A DNA stretch of 15,195 nucleotides from Firmicutes bacterium UBA3932 (GTDB lineage Bacteria > Bacillota > Clostridia > Peptostreptococcales > Anaerovoracaceae). The position numbers and the translations under genes are program-made. The notes beneath the pieces are model-generated. The model had not been told where the DNA came from. It saw nothing but the letters and a program-made list of their open reading frames with translations, and searched no databases. The stretch covers positions 1 through 15,195 of the forward strand of contig DGEG01000080.1 of the NCBI GenBank assembly GCA_002385825.1. Direction: 5' to 3'. The stretch's first letter is position 1. Each line of letters starts with the position of its first letter. Shown here one piece after another: positions 1 to 7,265 of this stretch.

Positions 1-68
1 GTGGAGGGGACTACCGCAAGCGAGAAACTGCCGGATTGATGTGGATATGAGAGGAGAGCCTGACGGGG

Positions 69-503
69 ATGAAAGTGTTCATAGTATTTATTGCACTGCT
101 GATAGTGAATATGACATTCATTACGTATCAAGGCGATTTGAACCGTTACGTACGGTTGCAGACTTTCATGAAGGCAGTTGCGGAAGAAGCGGCGGCGGGA
201 GCAGCCCTTTATTACGATGAGGTTGCATATAGCAACGGCTCCATGGTTATAAACAGGGAAGAGGGTGAAAAATACATAGAGTATTTGCTCACCCGAGCGG
301 AGCAAACCCTTGATCTTAAAGAGGGTGAGAGCCTGACGGCAGAAATGGAAGTGATGGATGATGGGAGCGGCGCTGCGGAGCAGGGGGTTTCCCCCTCTGT
401 GACGGTGACCCTCCGTCTCACCGTCGCAGACCTGTTCCGCCTTCCTTTCCTTTCGCGGGAACAGGTGGTCCGCAGCGCCAAATACGAACTTGCCGATTAC
501 TAG
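69..503 (+). CDS. Small membrane-anchored protein of unknown function (TadE/pseudopilin-like layout)
   Basis: This encodes 144 residues. One hydrophobic segment lies at the very N-terminus (about residues 3-20), followed by a soluble, acidic, presumably extracytoplasmic domain. The start at 69 follows a GAGGAGAG ribosome binding site at about 51-58. The layout (N-terminal anchor, then a helical stretch rich in Ala and Glu at about 35-50, then a beta-rich tail) resembles small TadE-type or pseudopilin-like proteins. I see no prepilin peptidase site or diagnostic motif, so this is only a topological resemblance. The close spacing to the left edge suggests it is the last gene of an operon that begins outside the window. 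Function is not recognised. Confidence 0.7.
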   Translation: MKVFIVFIALLIVNMTFITYQGDLNRYVRLQTFMKAVAEEAAAGAALYYDEVAYSNGSMVINREEGEKYIEYLLTRAEQTLDLKEGESLTAEMEVMDDGSGAAEQGVSPSVTVTLRLTVADLFRLPFLSREQVVRSAKYELADY

Positions 504-583
504 CCCGGGTGTTAGAATTGGACTTGTAAAAATGCGGCTGCAAAGTGCTGTAAAAGGGACAACGGGAAAGGCATAGCATATTG

Positions 584-1396
584 ATGAAACACAATCGCCT
601 CTATGACGAATACAGCGGGATAAGAATCTGGGAACTGGATTTCCTTCGCGGCTTTTGCATCCTCCTGATGATTATGGACCACACCTTATATGACCTGGCT
701 TATATTTTCCGGCATCGCTGGTTTGGAGGACAGGAAGCCGCCGGGTTCCTATACAAATTGACAGAGTTTGCGGCCAAGGAGTATTTTCCTTGGCCCTTGA
801 GAGATGTAGGATGGTGGATAGCCGTATTCCTCTTTGTATTCATCTGCGGCATCAGTTGTTCCTTCAGTCACTCTAATTTAAAAAGAGGATTGAGGCTGGC
901 AGGAGTTGCGCTGCTGTTGACCCTTGTCACCTATGGCATGGACTGGTATATGGCGCAGGAAAACCAGTTTACCATTCGTTTCGGAGTCCTTCATATGCTG
1001 ACCGCATCTATCCTGTTATATTGTTTACTTAGTAGAACCGGCTCGCTTTTTATGTTGATATTAAGCTTTTTTTCCGTCGCCATTGGCATTTATTTTCTGT
1101 ACTTCCCTCTGGAAAGCGCAGTTAGCTACAGCGCAATGCTTGTGCGCAGCACTGCGGATTTTTACTCGGCGGATTACTTTCCTTTGCTTCCCTGGTTTGG
1201 TTTCTTTCTCGCGGGAGCTTCCTTAGGACCGTTGCTTTATAAGGAGCGAAGATCTTTCTTCCCTCGAGGAGGAACATCTTTATGGAAGAGGCCTATACTC
1301 TTTGTCGGGCGTCATTCGCTTGTATTCTACTTACTGCATCAACCTGTAATCTATGGCTTGCTGAACTTGATCGGGAAGCTGTTTGTCAACAATTGA
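584..1396 (+). CDS. DUF1624 / HGSNAT-type membrane acyltransferase family protein
   Basis: This encodes a polytopic membrane protein of about 270 residues. Near the N-terminus is the family hallmark RIWELDFLRGFCILLMIMDH, in which charged residues lead into the first membrane helix and a His follows. Later hallmarks are FGVLHMLTASILLY, the PLLPWFGFFLAGASLG segment and a C-terminal GRHSLVFYLLHQPVIYG helix. These fit the DUF1624 heparan-alpha-glucosaminide N-acetyltransferase-like / YeiB-like family, whose members are thought to move acyl groups across the membrane onto sugars or cell-envelope molecules. The substrate cannot be told. The start may be TTG at 581 or the adjacent ATG at 584; a GGGAAAGG stretch at about 564-571 is the likely ribosome binding site. 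It stands alone, with 77 bases to the upstream gene and a promoter-bearing gap after it. Confidence 0.8.
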   Translation: MKHNRLYDEYSGIRIWELDFLRGFCILLMIMDHTLYDLAYIFRHRWFGGQEAAGFLYKLTEFAAKEYFPWPLRDVGWWIAVFLFVFICGISCSFSHSNLKRGLRLAGVALLLTLVTYGMDWYMAQENQFTIRFGVLHMLTASILLYCLLSRTGSLFMLILSFFSVAIGIYFLYFPLESAVSYSAMLVRSTADFYSADYFPLLPWFGFFLAGASLGPLLYKERRSFFPRGGTSLWKRPILFVGRHSLVFYLLHQPVIYGLLNLIGKLFVNN

Positions 1397-1479
1397 TTCA
1401 TGTTATAATGTATTTGCTTTTTATTGGCCGTTGTGTGTTTTTTAAAAGTTGGTGAATGCATTCAAAGGCGGGGTTTTGA

Positions 1480-1507
1480 TTGACATTTCACCGGGTATCA
1501 TTATAAT
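1480..1507 (+). promoter_or_regulatory. Promoter of the thrS T-box leader
   Basis: A perfect -35 box TTGACA (1480-1485) and a perfect -10 box TATAAT (1502-1507) are separated by 16 bases. This predicts a housekeeping-sigma transcript starting near 1514, about 200 bases before the thrS start codon, which leaves exactly enough room for the T-box leader that follows. Confidence 0.85.
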
Positions 1508-1513
1508 AAAATT

Positions 1514-1680
1514 GTAAAAAATAATAGCGCCAAATGCGATGAAGAGGCTACCACCTCGGAGCAGCGCCCGATGAGGGTGGCCGGCGGATCAGTGATTCGT
1601 CGTTATTTCAATGAAGAACTCGTTTGGGTGGAACCGCAGAATATGCCCCAAGCATTGTATTTACAATTGCTTGGTTTTTT
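1514..1680 (+). promoter_or_regulatory. T-box riboswitch (transcription-attenuation leader of thrS)
   Basis: The conserved T-box GGGTGGAACCGC lies at 1626-1637. The antiterminator can be drawn exactly: TTGGG (1624-1628) pairs with CCCAA (1647-1651), the canonical seven-base bulge TGGAACC is 1629-1635, and GCA (1636-1638) pairs with TGC (1644-1646) around a five-base loop. The CCCAA strand is shared with the downstream terminator, so the two structures exclude each other, as in known T-boxes. Upstream, 1519-1529 can pair with 1598-1608 (one mismatch) to close a Stem I of about 90 bases that holds a hairpin at 1547-1582 (TCGG/CCGA and CCACC/GGTGG). By family rule, uncharged tRNA-Thr would stabilise the antiterminator and switch thrS on. 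The Thr specifier codon is not placed with confidence: ACC triplets occur at 1550-1555, on the unexpected 5' side. Confidence 0.9.
1648..1680 (+). terminator. Intrinsic terminator of the thrS T-box leader
   Basis: CCAAGCA (1648-1654) pairs with TGCTTGG (1668-1674). An inner TTG/CAA extension has one bulged T, and a run of six T follows (1675-1680). It overlaps the 3' strand of the antiterminator, so it forms only when that structure does not. Confidence 0.88.
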
Positions 1681-1714
1681 AATTTATAAAGGTATTACAG
1701 AAGGAGAAAGAAGA

Positions 1715-3484
1715 ATGGAACAACAAGCAATGCAGGAAAATGTGCAAGAATATAAAATTTTCGAGGAAGATCCTGAAAGCAAAGCCTTTCGGCACACCAG
1801 CTCTCACGTACTGGCCCAGGCCGTAAAGCGCCTGTTCCCGGAGGCCAAGCTTGGCATCGGCCCCGCCATCGACTACGGATTTTATTACGATTTCGATTTG
1901 GAGCATAAATTTACAGAAGAAGATCTGGCCGCCATCGAAAAAGAGATGAAGAAAATCACGAAGGCCAATATCCCCCTTGAACGGTTTGAGCTTCCGAGAG
2001 AAGAGGCTATCAAGTTCATGGAGGAGAAGGGCGAGCCCTACAAGGTGGAGCTGATAAAAGACCTGCCGGAGGATGAGGTTATATCTTTTTATAAGCAGGG
2101 AGAATTCGTCGATCTCTGCGCCGGGCCGCACAAAGGCTCGACGGGTGCCATAAAAGCCTTCAAGCTTACCAGCGTTGCAGGAGCTTATTGGAGAGGGAAC
2201 GAAAAGAACAAGATGCTCCAAAGGATTTACGGCACCTCCTTCCCGAAGCAACAGATGCTGGAAGAGTATCTCCGTATGCTTGAGGAAGCCAAAAAGAGAG
2301 ACCATCGCAGGATAGGAAAGGAAATGGACCTCTTCGCCATCATGGAAGAGGGTCCGGGATTCCCCTTCTTCTTCCCGAAGGGCATGGTTATCCGCAATGA
2401 GCTGGAGGCTTTCTGGAGAAAGTCCCATGTAAAGCGAGGTTATGAGGAGATAAAGACCCCGTTGATCTTGAATGAAGAACTCTGGCATACGTCAGGCCAT
2501 TGGGATCACTATAAAAACAATATGTATTTCACCAAGATAGACGAAAACAATTATGCCATCAAGCCCATGAACTGCCCGGGGGCCATGCTGGCTTACAAAC
2601 GCAAGATGTACAGCTACCGAGATTTCCCCATGAGGATCTGCGAGCTCGGACAGGTGCATCGACACGAACTCTCCGGAGCCCTCCACGGCCTGATGCGGGT
2701 GAGAACCTTTACCCAGGACGATGCCCATATCTTCATGCTGCTGGAGCAGATGAAGGATGAGATCGTAGGCGTTATCGATTTCATCGACTATGTGTATAAA
2801 TTATTCGGATTCAAATATCATGTGGAACTCTCCACAAGACCGGAAAGCTCCATGGGCAGCGAAGAAGAGTGGAACAGGGCCACCGATGCTCTCAGGGAAG
2901 CGCTTGAAGACAAGGGCATGGACTACATCATCAACGAGGGAGACGGAGCCTTTTACGGTCCCAAGATTGACTTCCACCTGGAGGATTCCATCGGGCGGAC
3001 CTGGCAGTGCGGAACCATTCAGTTGGACTTCCAGATGCCCCAGCGCTTTGATCTAACCTATGTGGGCAGCGACGGCGAAAAGCATCGTCCCGTCATGATC
3101 CACAGGGTTATCTTCGGCAGCATTGAGCGGTTTATCGGCATCTTGACGGAACATTTTGCGGGCAAATTCCCCTTATGGCTGGCGCCGGTCCAGGCCAAAC
3201 TGCTTACAGTAACGGAGAGGTTCAACGATTATGCCTACGAAGTAGGGGAACGCCTCACGGAAGCTGGCCTTCGCGTCGAGGTGGACGACAGGAACGAGAA
3301 GATCGGCTACAAGATCAGAGAAGCGAGGATCCAGAGGGATGCCTATATGTTGATAATCGGAGAAAGGGAACAGGAGGCCGGCACTGTATCGGTCCGCTCC
3401 ATAAAGGAAGGAGAACTTGGGGAGATGTCCGTAGAAGATTTAATTGCTAAATTGAGGAAAGAAATTGATACAAAGGCGTATTAA
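1715..3484 (+). CDS. thrS: Threonine--tRNA ligase lacking the N-terminal TGS domain
   Basis: The cytoplasmic class II synthetase that charges tRNA-Thr. The start at 1715 is chosen because AAGGAG (1701-1706) lies eight bases upstream. The frame is open back to 1571, but that stretch is the T-box leader and is not expected to be translated. The protein has 589 residues. An editing (second additional) domain carries H27-x3-H31 and C135-x3-H139, the sites used to clear mis-acylated Ser-tRNA-Thr. The catalytic core carries motif 2 around residues 307-335 and motif 3 around 460-475, with the zinc ligands C287, H338 and H463. The anticodon-binding domain is about 490-589. Typical bacterial ThrRS has about 640 residues; the missing part is the TGS domain, since the sequence enters the editing domain after about 25 residues. 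A hairpin terminator follows the gene. Confidence 0.97.
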   Translation: MEQQAMQENVQEYKIFEEDPESKAFRHTSSHVLAQAVKRLFPEAKLGIGPAIDYGFYYDFDLEHKFTEEDLAAIEKEMKKITKANIPLERFELPREEAIKFMEEKGEPYKVELIKDLPEDEVISFYKQGEFVDLCAGPHKGSTGAIKAFKLTSVAGAYWRGNEKNKMLQRIYGTSFPKQQMLEEYLRMLEEAKKRDHRRIGKEMDLFAIMEEGPGFPFFFPKGMVIRNELEAFWRKSHVKRGYEEIKTPLILNEELWHTSGHWDHYKNNMYFTKIDENNYAIKPMNCPGAMLAYKRKMYSYRDFPMRICELGQVHRHELSGALHGLMRVRTFTQDDAHIFMLLEQMKDEIVGVIDFIDYVYKLFGFKYHVELSTRPESSMGSEEEWNRATDALREALEDKGMDYIINEGDGAFYGPKIDFHLEDSIGRTWQCGTIQLDFQMPQRFDLTYVGSDGEKHRPVMIHRVIFGSIERFIGILTEHFAGKFPLWLAPVQAKLLTVTERFNDYAYEVGERLTEAGLRVEVDDRNEKIGYKIREARIQRDAYMLIIGEREQEAGTVSVRSIKEGELGEMSVEDLIAKLRKEIDTKAY

Positions 3485-3520
3485 GATATAACAGGCGAAT
3501 AGTATAATATGGCAATGGAT

Positions 3521-3562
3521 GGACATGGTAGCTTTAATCGGCTTACATGTCCTCTTTTATTT
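3521..3562 (+). terminator. Probable terminator after thrS
   Basis: GGACATG (3521-3527) pairs with CATGTCC (3546-3552). An inner AGC/GCT pairing lies beyond a two-by-two internal loop, and TCTTTTATTT follows. The stem and T-rich tail fit Rho-independent termination, though the T-tract is interrupted. The sequence from 3563 to 3678 shows no gene or clear site. Confidence 0.6.
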
Positions 3563-3678
3563 CGAAAGCACAGGTGCATCTGTTTTGCCCAATATATGTT
3601 CGCGTTCTCATCGCATATTTGTTTATATACCTCACTGTCCCGAATGAATTTTCCACCGTGTAATATGGAACAAAAGTG

Positions 3679-3708
3679 TTGACAGCGTACTATGTCATAT
3701 AGTACACT
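3679..3708 (+). promoter_or_regulatory. Promoter with embedded 19-bp operator palindrome for the gntR-ABC operon
   Basis: A -35 box TTGACA (3679-3684) and a probable -10 box TACACT (3703-3708) are 18 bases apart. Between them, and touching the -10, is the perfect inverted repeat GTACTAT-GTCAT-ATAGTAC at 3687-3705. Dyads of this kind are the usual targets of YtrA-type GntR repressors, and the next gene encodes one, so negative autoregulation is inferred. A bound dimer would cover the promoter spacer. Confidence 0.75.
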
Positions 3709-3778
3709 TAGTTCAACTAATTCTCTCATCGCGTTGGTTTAAGCGCAGAATGAGATGTGGGAAGGGGGGTATTGCGGT

Positions 3779-4162
3779 ATGTTTCAATTGGATTTGAAGA
3801 GTAGAACGTCTATCTACGAGCAAATCGTTGACAACATCAAGGAACTTATTCTGGCCGGAGTGCTGTCGGTGGAGGATAAGCTCCCTTCTGTTCGCGAACT
3901 TTCCAAAATGCTGACAGTCAACCCCAATACAATTCAAAAGGCTTACCGGGAACTTGAATACCAAGGTTTCGTCTATACTGTAGCGGGACTTGGCACCTTC
4001 GTGTCTGCCGCGTCGGACCGGAAGGTGGATGAAAAGAGAGTAGGCGAGGTAATGGAGGATATAAGACGAAGCATTCGGGAACTGCGTTTTCTAGGCCTGT
4101 CGCAAGAACGGATTTCTGAGTTGTTAAACGAGTTATTGGAGGAAAGAGGTGGTTTGGCATGA
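3779..4162 (+). CDS. GntR-family (YtrA-type) transcriptional regulator
   Basis: This encodes a 127-residue DNA-binding protein. An N-terminal winged helix-turn-helix (about residues 5-75) shows family hallmarks: the SIYEQIVDNIKELI first helix, LPSVRELSKMLTVNPNTIQKAYRELE around the recognition helix, and GFVYTVAGLGTFV in the wing. The short helical tail (about 80-127) is the size of the YtrA subfamily's dimerisation module and leaves no room for a ligand-binding domain. The start at 3779 follows an AAGGGGGG ribosome binding site at 3762-3769; an in-frame ATG at 3755 lies before that site and is less likely. The stop codon overlaps the start of the ABC ATPase gene (ATGA), so the two are translationally coupled. 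It probably represses its own operon through the palindrome at 3687-3705. Confidence 0.92.
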   Translation: MFQLDLKSRTSIYEQIVDNIKELILAGVLSVEDKLPSVRELSKMLTVNPNTIQKAYRELEYQGFVYTVAGLGTFVSAASDRKVDEKRVGEVMEDIRRSIRELRFLGLSQERISELLNELLEERGGLA

Positions 4163-5055
4163 TAAAAGTTCAGAATGTAGACAAATCCTTCGATGGGTTT
4201 AAAGCTCTGCACAATCTGAATCTTAACATTAGAAAAGGATCCATTTACGGCCTTGTAGGGAAAAACGGGGCCGGTAAAACGACGGTAATAAAGCACGTGA
4301 CAGGGGTTCTCAGGCAGGATGCGGGCAGTATAACCATCGATGGAGAACCAGTGTATGAAAACCTTGCCATAAAGCGGAGGATGGGGTACATCCCCGATGA
4401 TCTGTACTTTTTTGCCTCCTATAACTTGAAAGAATCTGCCAGGTTCTATAAATCCATTTATCCTAACTGGAATGAGGAGCGCTACCATCACATGGTAAAG
4501 CAGTTTCAGCTCGACGAAAAGCGCAAGCTCTCCAAATTCTCGAAAGGCATGCAGAAACAGGCCGCATTTGTTCTGACCATGTCCTCCATGCCGGATTATT
4601 TGATTCTGGATGAACCCATCGACGGTCTCGATCCCATTATCCGAAAACTGGTTTGGAAATATATTGTCGAGGATGTGGCGGAACGGGAGATGACGGTGCT
4701 GGTCTCTTCCCATAACCTGAGAGAGATGGAAGGCATCTGCGATTCCATAGGAATTCTTAGCGAAGGAAAAATGATGATAGAAAGAGATTTGGACGAATTG
4801 AAAACCGATATTCATAAGATACAGGTAGCTTTCAGGGAGCCGAAAGAAGATGCTTACGCCGGTCTCAACGTGCTGCATAAGGAGAGTCGCGGCACCGTTG
4901 ATCTGCTCATCATTCGAAATCGCAGGGAATTGGTGGATAAAGTGATTTCTCAAGGAAATCCCGTGGTGTTTGACATGCTTCCCCTGTCTTTGGAAGAAAT
5001 ATTTATCTATGAGTTAGGAGGTGGAGACAGTGAGATTAAAGGCATCATATTTTAG
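4159..5055 (+). CDS. ABC transporter ATP-binding protein (YtrB-like)
   Basis: This encodes a 298-residue ATPase subunit. Walker A is GKNGAGKTT (residues 34-42), Walker B is YLILDEP (147-153), and the switch His is H185 in VSSHN. The signature motif is degenerate: LSKFSKGMQKQ (124-134) replaces LSGGQ. The Q-loop region reads GYIPDD, with Asp where Gln is usual. Such deviations are seen in the YtrB/BcrA-like class that partners YtrA regulators. The last 80 or so residues form the accessory C-terminal domain typical of this class. It overlaps gntR by four bases and the permease gene by 26 bases, which argues for one complex. Related operons in Bacillus respond to cell-wall-active antibiotics; whether this one does is inference. 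Confidence 0.93.
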   Translation: MIKVQNVDKSFDGFKALHNLNLNIRKGSIYGLVGKNGAGKTTVIKHVTGVLRQDAGSITIDGEPVYENLAIKRRMGYIPDDLYFFASYNLKESARFYKSIYPNWNEERYHHMVKQFQLDEKRKLSKFSKGMQKQAAFVLTMSSMPDYLILDEPIDGLDPIIRKLVWKYIVEDVAEREMTVLVSSHNLREMEGICDSIGILSEGKMMIERDLDELKTDIHKIQVAFREPKEDAYAGLNVLHKESRGTVDLLIIRNRRELVDKVISQGNPVVFDMLPLSLEEIFIYELGGGDSEIKGIIF

Positions 5056-7108
5056 CATTTCACTACCTCTGATAAAGGAAAACATGAGGAAGTACTGGCC
5101 CGTCTCAGTCCTTGCCTTTTTAGTCTATTTCCTTTCGGGAGTCTTTCCGATCCTCATGTCCTACAGAGATCTGACTCCGCTGGCACCTTATATACAGATG
5201 TCTCTCCACAATTTACAGCCGTTCTTTATGGGAGCTCATCTCTTTGTGCCGGTAGTTACGGCTGTGCTTTTGTATCGCTATTTGCAGAATTCGGGTTCCG
5301 TTGCTGTGATGCATTCGATGCCTTTCACCCGACTGAGGCTGTTTAACAGCGGATTTGCGTCGGGCATAATACTGGTCTCTTTACCTATTATATTGAACGG
5401 CATAATTTTACTTCTTCTGAGCAAGCCGGTTTACCGCCAATGGGGTTACGGCGAAACCCTGACGATTTCTACGGAAAATGTGTTTGCCAGGGCAGAAGTA
5501 TTCAACTGGATTGGAACGTCTCTGCTGATCGTCTTGGTGCTGTTCAGCGTAGCCGTCTTTACCGGTATCGTTACGGGAAATAACCTGATGCACCTGCTTA
5601 CCTCATACTTTTTCATATTCCTGATACCGCTGCTATACGCCGTATTCAATGTCTATTTTTCCGAATTTCTATATGGCTTTGATCTGTCCGGCAATTGGCT
5701 GGATATCTGCCTGTCCATATCGCCCTATACGGAAATATTGAACAGCGGCGGTTATTTCAGTCTATTTGAGGTGCTCTATTACATCGGAACCGTTATTCTG
5801 ATGCTGGTTGTTTCAGCGATTCTATATAATAAGCGGAAACTTGAGCGGGCTTCCGACTCCCTGACCTTTGGATTTATGAAGCCAATCATCTGTTATATAA
5901 TCGCATTTTTAGGAATGACCATGCTGGGCTTCTACTTCCAGGTTCTCGGCGAAGGAAGGCTGTATTTATATGCCGGTTTTGCTGCAGGAACGGTGATCTT
6001 TTTCATAATCGGTCGAATGATTGTGACGAAATCCGCTCGCATTTTTAACAAGGAAGGACTTAAGAGCTTTCTGATTTATGCCCTCATTGCCGTAATTTTC
6101 ATCGTCGGACTTAATGTGGATGCAGTAGGCTTTGAAAAACGGGTTCCGGATCCGGAGAAGGTGAACAGTGCCGGCTTCAACTTACCCTTCCAATGGATTA
6201 TGTGGAGAAGCAGTGTTGATGAGCCCATGCTCACATCTCCTGAGAATATAGAAGCTCTCGCAGCGTTCCACCGGAGTATTCTCGACAACAGATCCCGCTT
6301 TGAGCAGGCTGAGGGTAAGTTGTATACTTCCTCACTGAGAATACAATATGACACGCCGGGATTGTTCGACATGAGCCGGCAATATACTATCGACTACTTA
6401 TTCTGGGCGGAAAGTCCGGAGATGAAGAGAATTTTTGAGTCTGCGGAATACAAGTCCAAAAACTCATTTTACAATGTAAGGGCGGATTCCTATACCCGGG
6501 CAACTCTTTATACGGACAGGCCCGAGAATAATTATGACATAAGCGAACCGGACCTGGTGGAAGAGCTGGTTGCCTGTATGGAGAAGGATTTTCGCGCCAT
6601 GAGCTTTGAGGAGTATATAAGCCTGCGGCCAAGCTATGTCAATATAGAGATTCAATACACATATACGGCTGAAGGGGTTGTAGGCGGAAAGGGCGAAACC
6701 GGTTATATGACTTTTCACGTTCCTTTGAATGCAGAAAATACGATCAACTGGCTTAAGGCCCATGGCTACAATTTAGATCTGACCGCAGACATGGTGGAAA
6801 AAATCGATATCTATGGACCGGAATCTCAGTATACAGGCGATGCGGAAAGAGTGGAAGTGCCATGGACCAAAGATGTTGACCGGGGTAGAGTACCGATAAT
6901 GACAGTCACTGATAAGGAAAAGATAGAGAAAATCCTGCAAAACTATCACACTTCCCGCATCGATTACAACAATAGTTACGAGATAAGGATTTACTATACT
7001 CCAAGGTTCGATGAATCGGAGGAACCGGATTATGATAATAGGGATTATGAAAGAGGAGAATATCAGATTTTCGGGTATTTAAATCAATCCCTTGATTTCC
7101 TCGATTGA
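5030..7108 (+). CDS. ABC transporter permease with large C-terminal extracytoplasmic domain
   Basis: This encodes 692 residues starting at GTG 5030, preceded by AGGAGGTG at 5017-5024; an in-frame GTG at 5021 lies inside that binding site and is rejected. About nine membrane helices are visible (roughly residues 24-44, 64-84, 108-130, 159-182, 187-209, 245-266, 283-304, 312-332 and 346-364). MHSMPFTR at about 94-101 matches the cytoplasmic coupling motif of YtrC-like permeases. Residues 365-692 are hydrophilic and, with an odd number of helices, should lie outside the membrane. The layout resembles Clostridia ABC permeases with a C-terminal domain of unknown function (possibly DUF6449; this name is from memory and not checked). 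No second permease follows, so the transporter may use this protein as a homodimer with the ATPase. Export, sensing or resistance cannot be distinguished. Confidence 0.88.
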   Translation: MRLKASYFSISLPLIKENMRKYWPVSVLAFLVYFLSGVFPILMSYRDLTPLAPYIQMSLHNLQPFFMGAHLFVPVVTAVLLYRYLQNSGSVAVMHSMPFTRLRLFNSGFASGIILVSLPIILNGIILLLLSKPVYRQWGYGETLTISTENVFARAEVFNWIGTSLLIVLVLFSVAVFTGIVTGNNLMHLLTSYFFIFLIPLLYAVFNVYFSEFLYGFDLSGNWLDICLSISPYTEILNSGGYFSLFEVLYYIGTVILMLVVSAILYNKRKLERASDSLTFGFMKPIICYIIAFLGMTMLGFYFQVLGEGRLYLYAGFAAGTVIFFIIGRMIVTKSARIFNKEGLKSFLIYALIAVIFIVGLNVDAVGFEKRVPDPEKVNSAGFNLPFQWIMWRSSVDEPMLTSPENIEALAAFHRSILDNRSRFEQAEGKLYTSSLRIQYDTPGLFDMSRQYTIDYLFWAESPEMKRIFESAEYKSKNSFYNVRADSYTRATLYTDRPENNYDISEPDLVEELVACMEKDFRAMSFEEYISLRPSYVNIEIQYTYTAEGVVGGKGETGYMTFHVPLNAENTINWLKAHGYNLDLTADMVEKIDIYGPESQYTGDAERVEVPWTKDVDRGRVPIMTVTDKEKIEKILQNYHTSRIDYNNSYEIRIYYTPRFDESEEPDYDNRDYERGEYQIFGYLNQSLDFLD

Positions 7109-7193
7109 TACGACAATAATCAGGGTATAATAGCGTTAATAGATCGACGAGATCTGTTCAAGCAATAGTCAAAAGGGATTCATATATATAGGA

Positions 7194-7226
7194 ATGCGGC
7201 GAGGATATTCCCCGCCGTATTTTTTT
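7194..7226 (+). terminator. Terminator of the gntR-ABC operon
   Basis: ATGCGGCGAGG (7194-7204) pairs with CCCCGCCGTAT (7210-7220), with one A-C mismatch and one G-T pair. The loop is five bases and a run of seven T follows. It is a strong Rho-independent terminator about 90 bases beyond the permease stop codon. Confidence 0.88.
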
Positions 7227-7231
7227 CAAAA

Positions 7232-7256
7232 AAAAGGGACAGTCCCTTTTGATTTT
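7232..7256. repeat. Palindromic AAAAGGGAC/GTCCCTTTT element, copy 1
   Basis: AAAAGGGAC (7232-7240) and GTCCCTTTT (7242-7250) are a perfect nine-base inverted repeat around one A, flanked by A-rich and T-rich sequence. A nearly identical element is at 9375-9409. Here it lies between the forward operon terminator and the end of the minus-strand DUF2007 gene, where it could act as that gene's terminator. Confidence 0.75.
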
Positions 7257-7265
7257 TGCTGAGCG

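Noticed and set aside
1..50. Possible 3' end of a gene entering from the left
   Set aside because: Frames 1 and 3 end with stops at 39 and 50, and frame 2 stays open longer. Fifty bases are too few to choose a frame, so no partial gene is claimed.
1404..1464. TATAAT at 1404-1409 and the 12-base palindrome TGAATGCATTCA at 1453-1464
   Set aside because: The -10-like box has only a poor -35 (TTGTCA with a 15-base spacer). The palindrome has no partner feature; such short sites arise by chance in AT-rich gaps.
3755..3778. Earlier ATG for the GntR regulator
   Set aside because: The strong AAGGGGGG ribosome binding site lies after this ATG and before the one at 3779, and the extra eight residues do not fit the family's N-terminus.
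3973..4953. A 326-codon open frame on the minus strand across gntR and the ABC ATPase gene
   Set aside because: It is opposite genes with clear motifs, has no ribosome binding site that I could see, and has an odd His/Phe-rich composition.
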